Shown here piece by piece: positions 51,886 through 60,363 of a DNA stretch of 64,000 nt. Origin of the DNA: an uncultured Stenotrophomonas sp. Its GTDB lineage: Bacteria > Pseudomonadota > Gammaproteobacteria > Xanthomonadales > Xanthomonadaceae. The stretch is taken from the NCBI GenBank assembly GCA_900078405.1, contig FLTS01000001.1, positions 3,118,001 to 3,182,000 of the forward strand. Direction: 5' to 3'. Position 1 is the first letter of the stretch, and each line of letters begins with the position of its first letter. A program made the translations under genes and the position numbers. The notes under the pieces were generated by a model. The model saw nothing but the letters and a program-made list of their open reading frames with translations, had not been told where the DNA came from and ran no database searches.

Positions 51886-52830
51886 TCAGGCGTCGAATTC
51901 GTGCGGTTCGTCGGCAAACCCTATCGTCACCGCGCCCTTGCCGACGTTGACCATGCCGGTCAGGCTCATCACGCTTTCCAGCAGTTGCACGCCCTCCGCG
52001 CCGCAGGTGTCGCGCAGGCCGGCGTAGCCGGGCAGGGCACGCAACTCGTCGAGCGGGCCGCCATAGCTGACGCACACCACCGGCGTCAGCAGTCCGTGGA
52101 TCACGCGCCGGCTGGCAAAGTCGAACAGTCGTTGCACGGCATTGTCGAAGCCCTTGATCTTGGCCACCGGCGCGGTTTCGCCGCGGTAGCCGTGCAGTAC
52201 CGGCTTGATGTCCAGCGCGCTGCCCAGGGCGGCGCTGAGCAGGCTGACGCTGCGGTCGCCCTTGTGCCGGCCGCGGGCGCGGATGTAGTACAGGTCGCGG
52301 GTGATCATGTAGCCGTGGACGTTGCCGGCGAGTTTCTCCAACTGCTCGCGCATCTGCGCCACGCCGGTGCCCTCGTTGCGCAGCCGCACCGCCTCGACCG
52401 CGGTCACCGCCTGCGCGGCGAACAGGTTCTGGGTGTCGATCACGCGCAACGCGAATGGAGAATTGTGACCGGCGGCCTGGCGGATCGGCCGGTATTCGTT
52501 GAGGATGGCGAAGCTGGCCTGCAGCGCGTTGTCATGGATAGGGCTGCGGGTCTTGGTGATGGTCATGCAGAACACGTGGTCGTAGTCGATGACCAGGTGG
52601 CCCAGGAACAGGTCGCGGATCTGGTTGACGCTGTAGGGGATGGTTTCGGCTTCGGCGCCGCGTTCGGCCACGTGGGTATGCAGGAAGTTGAGGGTGGCAT
52701 CTTCCTCGCGGTGGTCGGCCAGCACCGCTTCGCCGATGCGGACGGTGATCGGCAGCAGCACGATGTTGTGTTCCCTGATGAAGTCGGCCGGCAGGTCGCA
52801 GGCCGAATCCACGACGATCCCGATGCGCAT
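51886..52830 (-). CDS. DegV family fatty-acid-binding protein
   Basis: DegV/FakB-like protein of 314 residues; Gram-positive members bind fatty acids for phosphorylation by FakA kinase. The product starts MRIGIVVDSACDLPADFIRE (ATG at 52830), the standard N-terminus. It has PITVRIGEAVLADH, the SVNQIRDLF region, VIDTQNLFAAQAV and the C-terminal fatty-acid pocket segment GAVTIGFADEP. No fakA gene is adjacent. The role in a xanthomonad is therefore uncertain. An upstream GTG/ATG choice would add only a 12-residue unconserved leader. Confidence 0.88.
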   Translation of the reverse strand: MRIGIVVDSACDLPADFIREHNIVLLPITVRIGEAVLADHREEDATLNFLHTHVAERGAEAETIPYSVNQIRDLFLGHLVIDYDHVFCMTITKTRSPIHDNALQASFAILNEYRPIRQAAGHNSPFALRVIDTQNLFAAQAVTAVEAVRLRNEGTGVAQMREQLEKLAGNVHGYMITRDLYYIRARGRHKGDRSVSLLSAALGSALDIKPVLHGYRGETAPVAKIKGFDNAVQRLFDFASRRVIHGLLTPVVCVSYGGPLDELRALPGYAGLRDTCGAEGVQLLESVMSLTGMVNVGKGAVTIGFADEPHEFDA

Positions 52831-53003
52831 GGCCGGTTCTCCCCGATGGTTCGTATCCACCGGCAACCCTAACCGAAAACGGGGCCGGCGGCGCGCCCAT
52901 GCGGGGCCGTGCCGGGCCCTCGGGCCGCGACGGCCGGTACCCCGCCCGGGTTAAGCTGCGCGGCGTTCCGGATGGCCGGAGCCCGGCGACGAGAGGCGGT
53001 GTG

Positions 53004-53543
53004 ATGGAGGCGATACAGGCAGTGGTGGAATTCTGGCGTGCGGCGGGGCCACGGCGGTGGTTTGCCCGCGACGACGCGTTCGACGACGAATTCCGCCTGC
53101 GCTTCCTCGATGCCCATTTCACTGCCGCCGAGCGCGGCTGCGAGGATTGGCTGCACAGCGGCGAGGGCGCGCTGGCGCTGCAGGTCCTGCTCGACCAGTT
53201 CCCGCGCAACTGCTTCCGCGGCACCGCCCATGCCTACGCCACCGACGGGCTGGCGCGGCATTACGCCATGCGCACCATTGAAGAAGGGCTGGACCGCGAG
53301 CTGACGCCGCAGCTGCGCGCCTTCATCTATCTGCCGTTCGAGCACTCGGAGAACCTGCAGGACCAGGAGCGCTCGGTGGCGATGTTCGAGGTACTCGGCG
53401 ACCTGGAGTACCTGCGCTTTGCCGAACTGCACCGCGACATCATCCGCCGCTTCGGGCGCTTTCCGCACCGCAACGCGGTGCTGGGGCGGATACCGACACC
53501 GGAGGAGCTGCACTACCTGGCCGAGGGCGGGTTCGCCGGGTAG
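53004..53543 (+). CDS. DUF924 family protein
   Basis: A 179-residue alpha-helical protein of unknown function with the DUF924 pattern: VVEFWRAAGPRRWFARDDAFDDEF, then LLDQFPRNCFRGTAHAYATD, FIYLPFEHSENLQDQERSV and the C-terminal RFGRFPHRNAVLGR. The fold of this family is TPR-like. No catalytic residues are known, and it is usually monocistronic, as here. GAGAGG precedes the ATG at 53004. The stop codon TAG is part of a GTAG repeat. Divergent from degV across 173 bp, in which I see no specific signal. Confidence 0.88.
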   Translation: MEAIQAVVEFWRAAGPRRWFARDDAFDDEFRLRFLDAHFTAAERGCEDWLHSGEGALALQVLLDQFPRNCFRGTAHAYATDGLARHYAMRTIEEGLDRELTPQLRAFIYLPFEHSENLQDQERSVAMFEVLGDLEYLRFAELHRDIIRRFGRFPHRNAVLGRIPTPEELHYLAEGGFAG

Positions 53544-53603
53544 GTTGGAGCTACTCCCCCGAAGCTCTGCAATCATGACGCCGGAAGCGTAGCCCCGGCC
53601 TAC
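53540..53603. repeat. GTAG repeat after the DUF924 gene
   Basis: GTAG at 53540 (TAG is the DUF924 stop codon). The sequence GTAGGTTGGAGCTACTCC follows, and the element closes with GTAGCCCCGGCCTAC ending at 53603. A degenerate, single-family variant of the GTAG REPs. Confidence 0.65.
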
Positions 53604-53632
53604 CCGTTGCGGATGCCGGCACTATTGGAACG

Positions 53633-53654
53633 AAAACGCCGGCTTTCGCCGGCG
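53633..53654 (-). terminator. Rho-independent terminator of the glutaredoxin fusion gene
   Basis: Read on the minus strand: 7-bp stem CGCCGGC/GCCGGCG closed by a GAAA tetraloop and followed by TTTTC. It lies 29 bp after the stop codon at 53683. Confidence 0.85.
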
Positions 53655-53682
53655 CTTCCAGTGGTGCGGGGGCTGCCCGCGA

Positions 53683-54609
53683 TCAGTAGCGCGGCACGCC
53701 GTTGTCCACTTCCTGCGCCCATGCGTCGATGCCGCCGGTGACGTTGGAGACGCGGGTGAAGCCCAGTGTGCGGAACTCTTCGGCGGCCTGCGCGCTGCGC
53801 CCGCCCTTGTGGCACATGAAGGCCAGCGGGGTGTCCTTGGGCAGGGCTTCCAGCCGGGCGCGGCTGTCACCGTCGAAGGTTTCGAACGGCGCGGCGATGG
53901 CGGCGATGGCGCGCTCGTCGGCCGGGCGCACGTCCACCACGGTCAGGGTGCCGGCGCGCAACTGGTCGTCGACGCTGCGCACGTCCAGTTCCTGCACCGG
54001 CCTGGGCGCGTTGGGGTTGTCGATGGCCAGGCCCTTGCCGCGGATGTCGTCCACCCAGTCGATGGTGATGCCTTCGGCGCGGCGCGCGCTGGCGGTGTCG
54101 AACTGCACGCGCAGGCCGTTGGATTCGGCGGCGATGGCGTTGGCGTCGAACGGGGCCAGCTGGAAGTTCGGCTGGAAGCGGGCGTCGATGCCCAGTTGCA
54201 GCGCGGCGCCGGGGGCGTCGGCCAGCGCGCCCTTGAGCATTTCCACGGCGGCCGGGGTGATGGTGATGCTGGGCGGGGTGCGGTCCGGCGGTGCCAGGCC
54301 GAGCAGGTTGCTCAGCTCGCCGCTGCCGGCCATCTGCAGGATGATGTCGCTGCCGCCGACCAGCTCGCCATCCACGTACAACTGCGGAATGGTCGGCCAG
54401 TCGCCGTAGAGCTTGATGCCTTCGCGGATCTCCTGGTCGGCCAGCACGTTGACGTGGGCGAAATCCACGCCCAGGTCCTGCAGCGCGCCGACGGCCTTGG
54501 CCGAGAAGCCGCACTGCGGCATGGACGGCTGGCCCTTCATGAACAGGACGGCGCGGTTGGCGCCGAGGAGGGATTCGATGCGCGTGCGCAGGGCGGGATC
54601 CAGGGACAT
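53683..54609 (-). CDS. Monothiol glutaredoxin - HesB-like - rhodanese fusion protein
   Basis: A 308-residue three-domain cytosolic protein. Residues 1-105 are a Grx4-type monothiol glutaredoxin with active site CGFS (33-36), VLFMKGQPSMPQCGFS, WPTIPQLYVDGELVGG and the GSDII loop, which bind [2Fe-2S] in this family. Residues of about 110-205 resemble the A-type (HesB/IscA) scaffold fold (ITPAAVEMLKGALADAPGA and GKGLAIDNPNAP), but no ligand Cys remain. Residues of about 210-308 are a rhodanese domain with the active loop CHKGGRS (Cys266). The fusion suggests a link between iron-sulfur transfer and sulfur carriage. Divergent from the deacetylase gene. Confidence 0.9.
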   Translation of the reverse strand: MSLDPALRTRIESLLGANRAVLFMKGQPSMPQCGFSAKAVGALQDLGVDFAHVNVLADQEIREGIKLYGDWPTIPQLYVDGELVGGSDIILQMAGSGELSNLLGLAPPDRTPPSITITPAAVEMLKGALADAPGAALQLGIDARFQPNFQLAPFDANAIAAESNGLRVQFDTASARRAEGITIDWVDDIRGKGLAIDNPNAPRPVQELDVRSVDDQLRAGTLTVVDVRPADERAIAAIAAPFETFDGDSRARLEALPKDTPLAFMCHKGGRSAQAAEEFRTLGFTRVSNVTGGIDAWAQEVDNGVPRY

Positions 54610-54671
54610 CGTGAACTCGTGGAAGTAGTCGGAGACAGAAAGCGATTCTACGCTGCATGGCATCATGGGGC

Positions 54672-55451
54672 ATGACCGCCACGGGAACCCTGCATCGCAT
54701 TCCGGCCCATCCCTGGCGCTGGGTGCCGTGGTTGCTGGCGTCGCAGGCGCTGGTGGCGTTGGTCTGGTGGCAACTGGGCTGGAAGGCCGGGTTGCCGCTG
54801 CTGCTGGCCAGCCACGCGCTGTTCCTGCTGCCGGTGTTCCTGCCCAACAGCCGTTTCTACGCGCCGGTGCTGGCGCGGCTGCCGGGCCCGGCGGTGTGGC
54901 TGACCATCGACGACGGCCCGTCGGACGACACCCTCGCCATTCTCGATGCGCTTGACCGGCACGATGCCCGCGCGACGTTCTTCATGGTCGGTGCGCGGGC
55001 GGCGGCACGGCCGGAACTGGTGCGCGAGGTGCTGCGGCGCGGGCACGGGCTGGGCAACCACAGCCAGTCGCACCTGCAGGCGCGCTTCTGGGCGTTGGGG
55101 CCAAAGGCGATGGCGCGGGAGATCGGCGATTGCCAGCAGGCACTGGCGGCCATTGCCGGCGCGCCGCCGCGCTGGTACCGCTCGGTGGTCGGTATGACCA
55201 ACCCGTTCGTCGCCGCCGCGCTACGCCGGCACGGGCTGGCGCGGGTGGGCTGGAGCGCGCGCGGATTCGACGGCGTCGGCTGTACGCCGCAAACGGCGGT
55301 GGCGCGCATCGCCGGCAAACTCGGTCCCGGCGCCATCGTGCTGCTGCACGAAGGTGCGGCGCATGGGCACAACGTCGCCATCGTCGAGGCGGTGCTGCGG
55401 GAAGTGGCGGTGCGTGGGCTGCGGGCGCGCCTGCCGCTGGAAACGGCATAG
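54672..55451 (+). CDS. Polysaccharide deacetylase (NodB domain) membrane protein
   Basis: A 259-residue protein with two N-terminal hydrophobic segments (WVPWLLASQALVALVWWQLG and LPLLLASHALFLLPVF) followed by a periplasmic NodB-type domain. The catalytic motif 1 is WLTIDDGPSDD, motif 2 is NHSQSH, and motif 3 covers RWYRSVVGMTNPF. The C-terminal loop is GAIVLLHEGAAHG. These give a carbohydrate esterase family 4 metal site (Asp-His-His). The substrate is unknown: a surface glycan or peptidoglycan is plausible. An ATG at 54657 would add five residues. It overlaps no gene and lies 38 bp before the helicase. Confidence 0.85.
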   Translation: MTATGTLHRIPAHPWRWVPWLLASQALVALVWWQLGWKAGLPLLLASHALFLLPVFLPNSRFYAPVLARLPGPAVWLTIDDGPSDDTLAILDALDRHDARATFFMVGARAAARPELVREVLRRGHGLGNHSQSHLQARFWALGPKAMAREIGDCQQALAAIAGAPPRWYRSVVGMTNPFVAAALRRHGLARVGWSARGFDGVGCTPQTAVARIAGKLGPGAIVLLHEGAAHGHNVAIVEAVLREVAVRGLRARLPLETA

Positions 55452-55489
55452 ACTCGCCGCCGCCACGCCGCCGCTACCGGAGCCACACG

Positions 55490-56746
55490 ATGCTTTTTTC
55501 CACACTCGGCTTGTCTTCTGGCGCGTTGCCGGCATTGCAGCGGGCATTGCGGCAGGCCGGCTATGGGGCACCCACGCCGATCCAGCGGCAGGCGCTGCCG
55601 CTGCTGCTGGAGGGACGGGACGTGGTGGCGCTGGCGCCGACCGGTTCGGGCAAGACCGCGGCCTATGTGCTGCCGGCGCTGCAACGCTTCTTCGACGCGC
55701 CGCCGCACAAGCCGCGGGTGCTGCGGCAACTGGTGCTGGTGCCGACGCGCGAACTGGCGTTGCAGGTGGCCGACGTGTTCGCCACGCTGGGCCGCGAGCT
55801 GCCACGGCAGCCGCGGGTGGTGTGCGCGGTGGGCGGGGTATCGATCAACCCGCAGATGATGGCATTGCGCGGCGGTGCCGACGTGGTGGTGGCCACCCCG
55901 GGGCGCCTGCTCGACTTGCTGGCGCACAACGCGTTGTCGTTGCGGCAGGTGCAGTTGCTGGTGCTGGACGAAGCCGACCGCCTGCTGGAACTGGGGTTTG
56001 GCGAGGAGCTGCGGCAGATCCTCGCCGAACTGCCCACGCGGCGGCAGACGGCCTTGTTCTCGGCCACCTTCCCCGGGCAGATCGAGGCACTGGCCGCCGC
56101 CGGCCTGCATGTGCCGCAGCGGGTGCAGGTCGTCGCGCAGGCGCAGCCGGACATCGAGCAACGCGCCATCCGCGTGGATGCCGGCCGCCGCGGTGAACTG
56201 CTGCTGTCGTTGCTGGACGACCCGCAATGGCGGCAGGTGCTGGTGTTCGTCGGCAGCATCCGCGAGGGCGACCGCCTGGCAGGCGTGCTGCGCAAGCGCG
56301 GTATCGGCGTGCAGGCGCTGCATGGTGAGCTGTCGCAGGGCCGCCGCGTGCGCGCGCTGCAAGCGTTCAAGGACGGCGAGTTGCAGGTATTGGTGGCGAC
56401 CGACGTGGCCGCGCGCGGCATCGACATCGCCGGCTTGCCGGTGGTGGTGAATTACGAACTGCCGCGCTCGCCAGCCGATTATCTGCACCGCATCGGCCGT
56501 ACCGGCCGGGCCGGCGGGAAAGGCCTGGCGGTGAGTTTCGTCGATGCCGCCGGGCTGGCGCACTGGCGGCTGATCTGCAAGCGCAATGGCCTGCAGTTGG
56601 AACTTGTCGTGTGGCCCGGTTTCGAGCCGGAGGACACGGCCACGCCGACGCCACGGGCGACCGATGGCAGCGGCGGCATCAAGGGCCGCCGGCCCAGCAG
56701 GAAGGACCGGTTGCGCGCTGCGGCTGCGGCACTGCAAGGCAACTGA
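55490..56746 (+). CDS. DEAD-box RNA helicase (RhlE-like)
   Basis: ATP-dependent RNA helicase of 418 residues acting in RNA decay or ribosome assembly. The motifs run in order: Q-motif GYGAPTPIQRQALPLLLEGR, APTGSGKT (I), PTRELALQVAD (Ia), ATPGRLLDLL (Ib), DEADRLLELGF (II), FSATFP (III), VFVGSIREGD (IV), ATDVAARGIDI (V) and HRIGRTGRAG (VI). The basic C-terminus is short (RRPSRKDRLRAAAAAL), without the RNA-binding domains of DbpA or DeaD. GGAG precedes the ATG. Same direction as the deacetylase, perhaps one operon. Confidence 0.9.
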   Translation: MLFSTLGLSSGALPALQRALRQAGYGAPTPIQRQALPLLLEGRDVVALAPTGSGKTAAYVLPALQRFFDAPPHKPRVLRQLVLVPTRELALQVADVFATLGRELPRQPRVVCAVGGVSINPQMMALRGGADVVVATPGRLLDLLAHNALSLRQVQLLVLDEADRLLELGFGEELRQILAELPTRRQTALFSATFPGQIEALAAAGLHVPQRVQVVAQAQPDIEQRAIRVDAGRRGELLLSLLDDPQWRQVLVFVGSIREGDRLAGVLRKRGIGVQALHGELSQGRRVRALQAFKDGELQVLVATDVAARGIDIAGLPVVVNYELPRSPADYLHRIGRTGRAGGKGLAVSFVDAAGLAHWRLICKRNGLQLELVVWPGFEPEDTATPTPRATDGSGGIKGRRPSRKDRLRAAAAALQGN

Positions 56747-56769
56747 CCTTTGCCACGGCGGGGCAGGGC

Positions 56770-57099
56770 TCAGTCCTGGAAATCGCTTTCCGCAGACACG
56801 GTGGGTTCGGTCGCCGGGCGCGGGGTGCGCTTGCCGGGCTTGCGCAGCACTTCGACGTAGAACTGCGTATTGCCGGCGGCGACCAGCGCGTCCACTGCGC
56901 GGATCAGCTCGGCGAATGGCACCGGCTGTGCGCTGGTTTCGTCGATGCCGGCCTTGCTGTCGAAGTCCCAGAAGTCCGCACCGGCCGGCAGCGCCTTGCC
57001 GCGTTCGCGCTTGATGTATTTGCGGATGTCGTGCTTGCCGGCTTCCAGCAGGCGCTCGGGATGCTTGCCTTCGATATCGAGGCGGTAGGTCTTTTTCAC
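56770..57099 (-). CDS. DUF6172 family protein
   Basis: A 109-residue soluble protein of unknown function. It begins MKKTYRLDIEGKHPERLLEA and has the family stretch KHDIRKYIKRERGKALP followed by GADFWDFDSKAGIDETSAQP and FYVEVLRKPGKRT. The basic first half and acidic middle suggest a nucleic-acid or ribosome contact, but no function is known. It converges with the helicase gene. It is the last of a minus-strand run with the SGNH hydrolase and aminotransferase. Confidence 0.82.
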   Translation of the reverse strand: MKKTYRLDIEGKHPERLLEAGKHDIRKYIKRERGKALPAGADFWDFDSKAGIDETSAQPVPFAELIRAVDALVAAGNTQFYVEVLRKPGKRTPRPATEPTVSAESDFQD

Positions 57100-57156
57100 G
57101 GAATTCTCGTCATGGCGCCAGCCCGGGAGGGCGGCAGGAAGGTGGCCATTGTCGGC

Positions 57157-57849
57157 TCAGGGGTGAGCGGCGGCCAGCAGCTCCGCCGCGACCGGCAGCG
57201 CCTGTTCCATCCACAGGTGGTACATCGCCGCGGAAGGATGCAGGCCATCGGCCACCAGCATCGCCGCTTCGGCGCCGTGTACGCGGCTGGCCGGGGTGAT
57301 GTCGACGAAGGCGACGTTGTAGTCGCCGCAGCAGGCGCGGGCGGCGGCGTTGAAGTCGTCGATCTCGCGCGCGACGGTGGCGGCGTCGCGTGCCTGCGCC
57401 TGCGCGAACGGGGTCACGCCCCAGTCGGGAATCGACAGCACCAGCACCCGCCGTGCGTTTTCGCCGGCCAGCGCGATGGCCCGTTGCAGCAGTTGCTCGA
57501 ACTGCTGGCGGTACTCGGCCAATGGCCGCCCGCGGTACTGGTTGTTGACCCCGACCAGCAGGCTCACCAGCGCGAACGTTCCCTGCGGCAGATCGGCGTC
57601 GATGGCGGCGGCCAGTTCGTCAGTGGTCCAGCCGGTGGTGGCGATCACCTGCGGGTCGTCCAGCGCGAGGCCGCACCCGCGCAGCGCCGCGGCCAGCAGG
57701 AACGGCCAGGTGTCGGCGGCCGGCACGCCTTCGCCGATGGTGTACGAGTCGCCCAGGGCCAGGTAGGAACGAGTGGAGAGGAACGAGGAACGGGCAAGGA
57801 CCGGGGCCCCGGCGGCGGTTGTCTCCTCTCGTTCCTCGTTTCTTTCCAT
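57157..57849 (-). CDS. SGNH/GDSL hydrolase with repeat-derived N-terminus
   Basis: A 230-residue esterase/lipase-like protein of the SGNH family. Block I is YLALGDSYTIGEGVP (nucleophile Ser), block III is LLVGVNNQYRGR (Asn), and block V is VADGLHPSAAMYHLW (Asp and His). There is no signal peptide, so it is cytoplasmic. The conserved domain begins at YLALGDSYT, but no ATG, GTG or TTG lies between it and the repeat element. The only possible start is the ATG at 57849 inside the repeat, adding about 28 residues (MERNEEREETTAAGAP). A GAGGAGCGA stretch before the ATG is a good Shine-Dalgarno and is also part of the repeat. Confidence 0.85.
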   Translation of the reverse strand: MERNEEREETTAAGAPVLARSSFLSTRSYLALGDSYTIGEGVPAADTWPFLLAAALRGCGLALDDPQVIATTGWTTDELAAAIDADLPQGTFALVSLLVGVNNQYRGRPLAEYRQQFEQLLQRAIALAGENARRVLVLSIPDWGVTPFAQAQARDAATVAREIDDFNAAARACCGDYNVAFVDITPASRVHGAEAAMLVADGLHPSAAMYHLWMEQALPVAAELLAAAHP

Positions 57850-57865
57850 TCGCTCCTCGCTCCTC
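57764..57865. repeat. GAGGAACGAG-family inverted repeat between alaA and the SGNH gene
   Basis: The left arm contains AGGAACGAGTGGAGAGG; the right arm contains CTCCTCTCGTTCCTCG and degenerate copies to 57865, around a GC-rich centre (GGGGCCCC). It overlaps the coding start of the SGNH gene and stops against the alaA stop codon at 57864. Third copy of this family in the window. Confidence 0.85.
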
Positions 57866-59132
57866 AGCCGACCGCGCTGCGGGGTTTCAGCGGCACCACC
57901 TTGGTCACCCGTTCGGCACGGCGCGCGAGTACGCGGTCGATACGGCCGAACACGTCGTGCATGGTGTCGGCGTCGGGCAACAGCGTCACCCGGAAGTGGT
58001 TGCGGTAGGGCACGTTGAAGCTGGAGCCGGGCACCACCAGCACGCCCTCGTCGTCCATCAGTTCCAGCGCGAACCCGTGGTCGTCGAAGCCCTGCGCGGC
58101 CGGCCCGGTCACGGCCGGGAAGGCGTACAGCGCGCCGGCCGGGGCGACCAGCTCCAGGTGTTCGCTCGCGGCGCAGGCGTCGATCACCGCGCGGCGGGTC
58201 TCGTACAGGCGGCCGCCGGGCGAGCACAGCGCGGTGATGGTGTCTGGGCCGTTGACCGCCGCGTCGATGGCGTACTGGCCGGGCACGTTGGCGCACAGCC
58301 GCAGCGCGCTGAGCAGGTCCAGCGCGGCGCGGAACTCGCCCAGCTGCGCGGCATTGCCGGACAGCAGCATCCAGCCCACCCGCCAGCCGCAGGCGCGGTG
58401 CACCTTGCTCAGGCCGCTGAAGGTCAGGCACGGGTGGTCGCCGGCCAGCGGCGCCAGCGGCTGGAAGGCGGCGCCGTCGTAGAGGATCTGGTCGTAGATC
58501 TCGTCGACCAGCAGCAGCAGGTTGTGGCGGCGGGCGACGGCGACGATCTTCTCCAGCAGCTCGCGCGGGTAGCTGGCGCCGCTGGGGTTGTTGGGGTTGA
58601 TCAGCACGATGGCGCGGGTGCGCGAGGACACCAGCGTCTCGATCTCCACCGGGTCGGGCTGGAAGCCGTTCTCGGGGCGGCAGCGGTAATACACCGGGCG
58701 GCCGTCGTTGAGGATGGTGGCGGCCGACCACAGCGGGTAGTCGGGCGAGGGCACCAGCACCTCGTCGCCGGGGTTGAGCAGGGCGCGCAGCGACAGGTCG
58801 ATCAGCTCGGACACGCCGTTGCCGACGAACACGCGCTCGGCCTGCGCGTCGGGCATGCCGCGCCGCGCATAGGCCGCGGCGATGGCGTCGCGCGCCACCG
58901 GCAGGCCCTGCTGGTGGGTGTAGGGATCGGTGCGGCCCATGTCGTCGGCGATGGCGTGCTGCAGGTGCTCCGGCGCGCGGAAGCCGAAATTGCCGGGATT
59001 GCCGATGTTGAGCTTGATCAGCTTGCGCCCCTGTGCCTCCAGCTCGCGGGCTCGCCGGGCCAGCTCGCCACGGATCTCGTAGCGCACTTCGGACAGGCGT
59101 TCGCGGGTGGACAGCGGTTTGGGGCTTGACAT
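57864..59132 (-). CDS. alaA: AlaA-like aminotransferase
   Basis: PLP fold type I aminotransferase of 422 residues, close to the glutamate-pyruvate aminotransferase AlaA. The motifs are LNIGNPGNFGFRAPEHL, VFVGNGVSELIDLSLRALL, VPSPDYPLWSAA, LINPNNPSGASYP, VDEIYDQILYDG and the PLP lysine region TFSGLSKVHRACGWRVGW. The C-terminal Arg region is FRVTLLPD. The ATG at 59132 (MSSPKPLSTRERLSEVRYEI) matches the family. It diverges from rsgA and is followed by the repeat and the SGNH gene. Confidence 0.9.
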   Translation of the reverse strand: MSSPKPLSTRERLSEVRYEIRGELARRARELEAQGRKLIKLNIGNPGNFGFRAPEHLQHAIADDMGRTDPYTHQQGLPVARDAIAAAYARRGMPDAQAERVFVGNGVSELIDLSLRALLNPGDEVLVPSPDYPLWSAATILNDGRPVYYRCRPENGFQPDPVEIETLVSSRTRAIVLINPNNPSGASYPRELLEKIVAVARRHNLLLLVDEIYDQILYDGAAFQPLAPLAGDHPCLTFSGLSKVHRACGWRVGWMLLSGNAAQLGEFRAALDLLSALRLCANVPGQYAIDAAVNGPDTITALCSPGGRLYETRRAVIDACAASEHLELVAPAGALYAFPAVTGPAAQGFDDHGFALELMDDEGVLVVPGSSFNVPYRNHFRVTLLPDADTMHDVFGRIDRVLARRAERVTKVVPLKPRSAVG

Positions 59133-59262
59133 TTGCGCGGGGCCGTACAGGCGTGGAAGCCGCATGGTAGCGGAATTGCTGCGCTGCGGGGCATTGGTTC
59201 CGGGCGGAACCGGGTGGCCGGCGACAGGCGGCCGGCGGCGCCGTGCCGCTTAGAATTGGCCG

Positions 59263-60360
59263 ATGACGGACATGATCGATTTCGCCGCGTTGCGCCCCAT
59301 CGGCTGGCCCTGGCCCGGCCCGCCGGAAGATGCGGCATGGCAGGCCGGCTTCGCCGCCCATCCCGCGGCACGGCCGGCGCGGGTGGTCGAGCAGCACCGC
59401 TCCGGCTACGTGGTGGCCGATGCCGCCGACGCCGCACGCAAGGCCGAGTCGCTGCCGGAGTGGCAACGTCCGCGCTTCCCCAGCCACGAGCGCGCGGCGG
59501 TGGGGGACTGGGTGCTGCTGGAGGAATCGCGCATCGTCGCGCTGCTGCCACGGCGCAGCTCGATCAAGCGTGGCGCGGCCGGTGAGCATTACCACCAGCA
59601 GGTGATCGCGGCCAACATCGACACGGTGTTCATCGTCTGTGGGCTGGATGCGGACTTCAACCCGCGCCGCATCGAGCGCTACCTGATGCTGGCCGGCAGC
59701 GGCGGCGCCGCGCCGGTGGTGGTGCTGACCAAGGCCGACCAGACCGAATACGGCGCCGATGCGCTGGCGGTGCTGGAGGATCTGGTGGCGCAGGACATCC
59801 CGCTGCTGGCGATCAACGGCAAGGACCCGGCCAGCGCCGCCGCACTGGCGCCGTGGCTGGGGCCGGGCCGCACCGTGGTGCTGGTGGGTTCCTCCGGCGC
59901 CGGCAAATCCACGTTGACCAATACCCTGCTGGGGCATGACCGGATGAAGACCGGCGCGGTACGCGGCAGTGATTCGCGTGGCCGCCATACCACCACCCAC
60001 CGCGCGCTGCTGCCGTTGCCGGCCGGCGCCTGCCTGATCGACACGCCGGGCATGCGCGAGCTCAAGCCCACCGGTGAGGAAACCCTGGCCGAAGGCGGCT
60101 TCGCCGACATCGAGACGCTGACCGAACAGTGCAAGTTCCGTGATTGCTCGCACCAGCGCGAGCCCGGCTGCGCGGTGCGCGCGGCGATCGAGCGCGGCGA
60201 GATCGACGACAGCCGCCTGTTGAACTACCTCAAGCTGCGCGAGGAAGTGGCCGCGGCCGCCGCCAAGCTGGCGCAGCGGCAGGCCGAACAGGCCAGCGAG
60301 CGCCGGAGCGCCGGGCGCGGCGCGCAGTGGCGGCCGGCGGGGAAACCGAAGCGGCGTTAA
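59263..60360 (+). CDS. rsgA: Ribosome small subunit-dependent GTPase RsgA
   Basis: Circularly permuted GTPase for late 30S maturation. The 365-residue product has an N-terminal OB-like domain, then VVLTKAD (G4), LVGSSGAGKSTLTNTLLG (G1) and CLIDTPGMRELKP (G3), in the permuted order typical of RsgA. The C-terminal zinc domain is CKFRDCSHQREPGCAVRAAI. The tail is Arg/Ala-rich. Starts MTDMIDFAAL or MIDFAAL are both possible. It is divergent from alaA, and repeat elements fill the downstream gap. Confidence 0.95.
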   Translation: MTDMIDFAALRPIGWPWPGPPEDAAWQAGFAAHPAARPARVVEQHRSGYVVADAADAARKAESLPEWQRPRFPSHERAAVGDWVLLEESRIVALLPRRSSIKRGAAGEHYHQQVIAANIDTVFIVCGLDADFNPRRIERYLMLAGSGGAAPVVVLTKADQTEYGADALAVLEDLVAQDIPLLAINGKDPASAAALAPWLGPGRTVVLVGSSGAGKSTLTNTLLGHDRMKTGAVRGSDSRGRHTTTHRALLPLPAGACLIDTPGMRELKPTGEETLAEGGFADIETLTEQCKFRDCSHQREPGCAVRAAIERGEIDDSRLLNYLKLREEVAAAAAKLAQRQAEQASERRSAGRGAQWRPAGKPKRR

Positions 60361-60363
60361 GCA

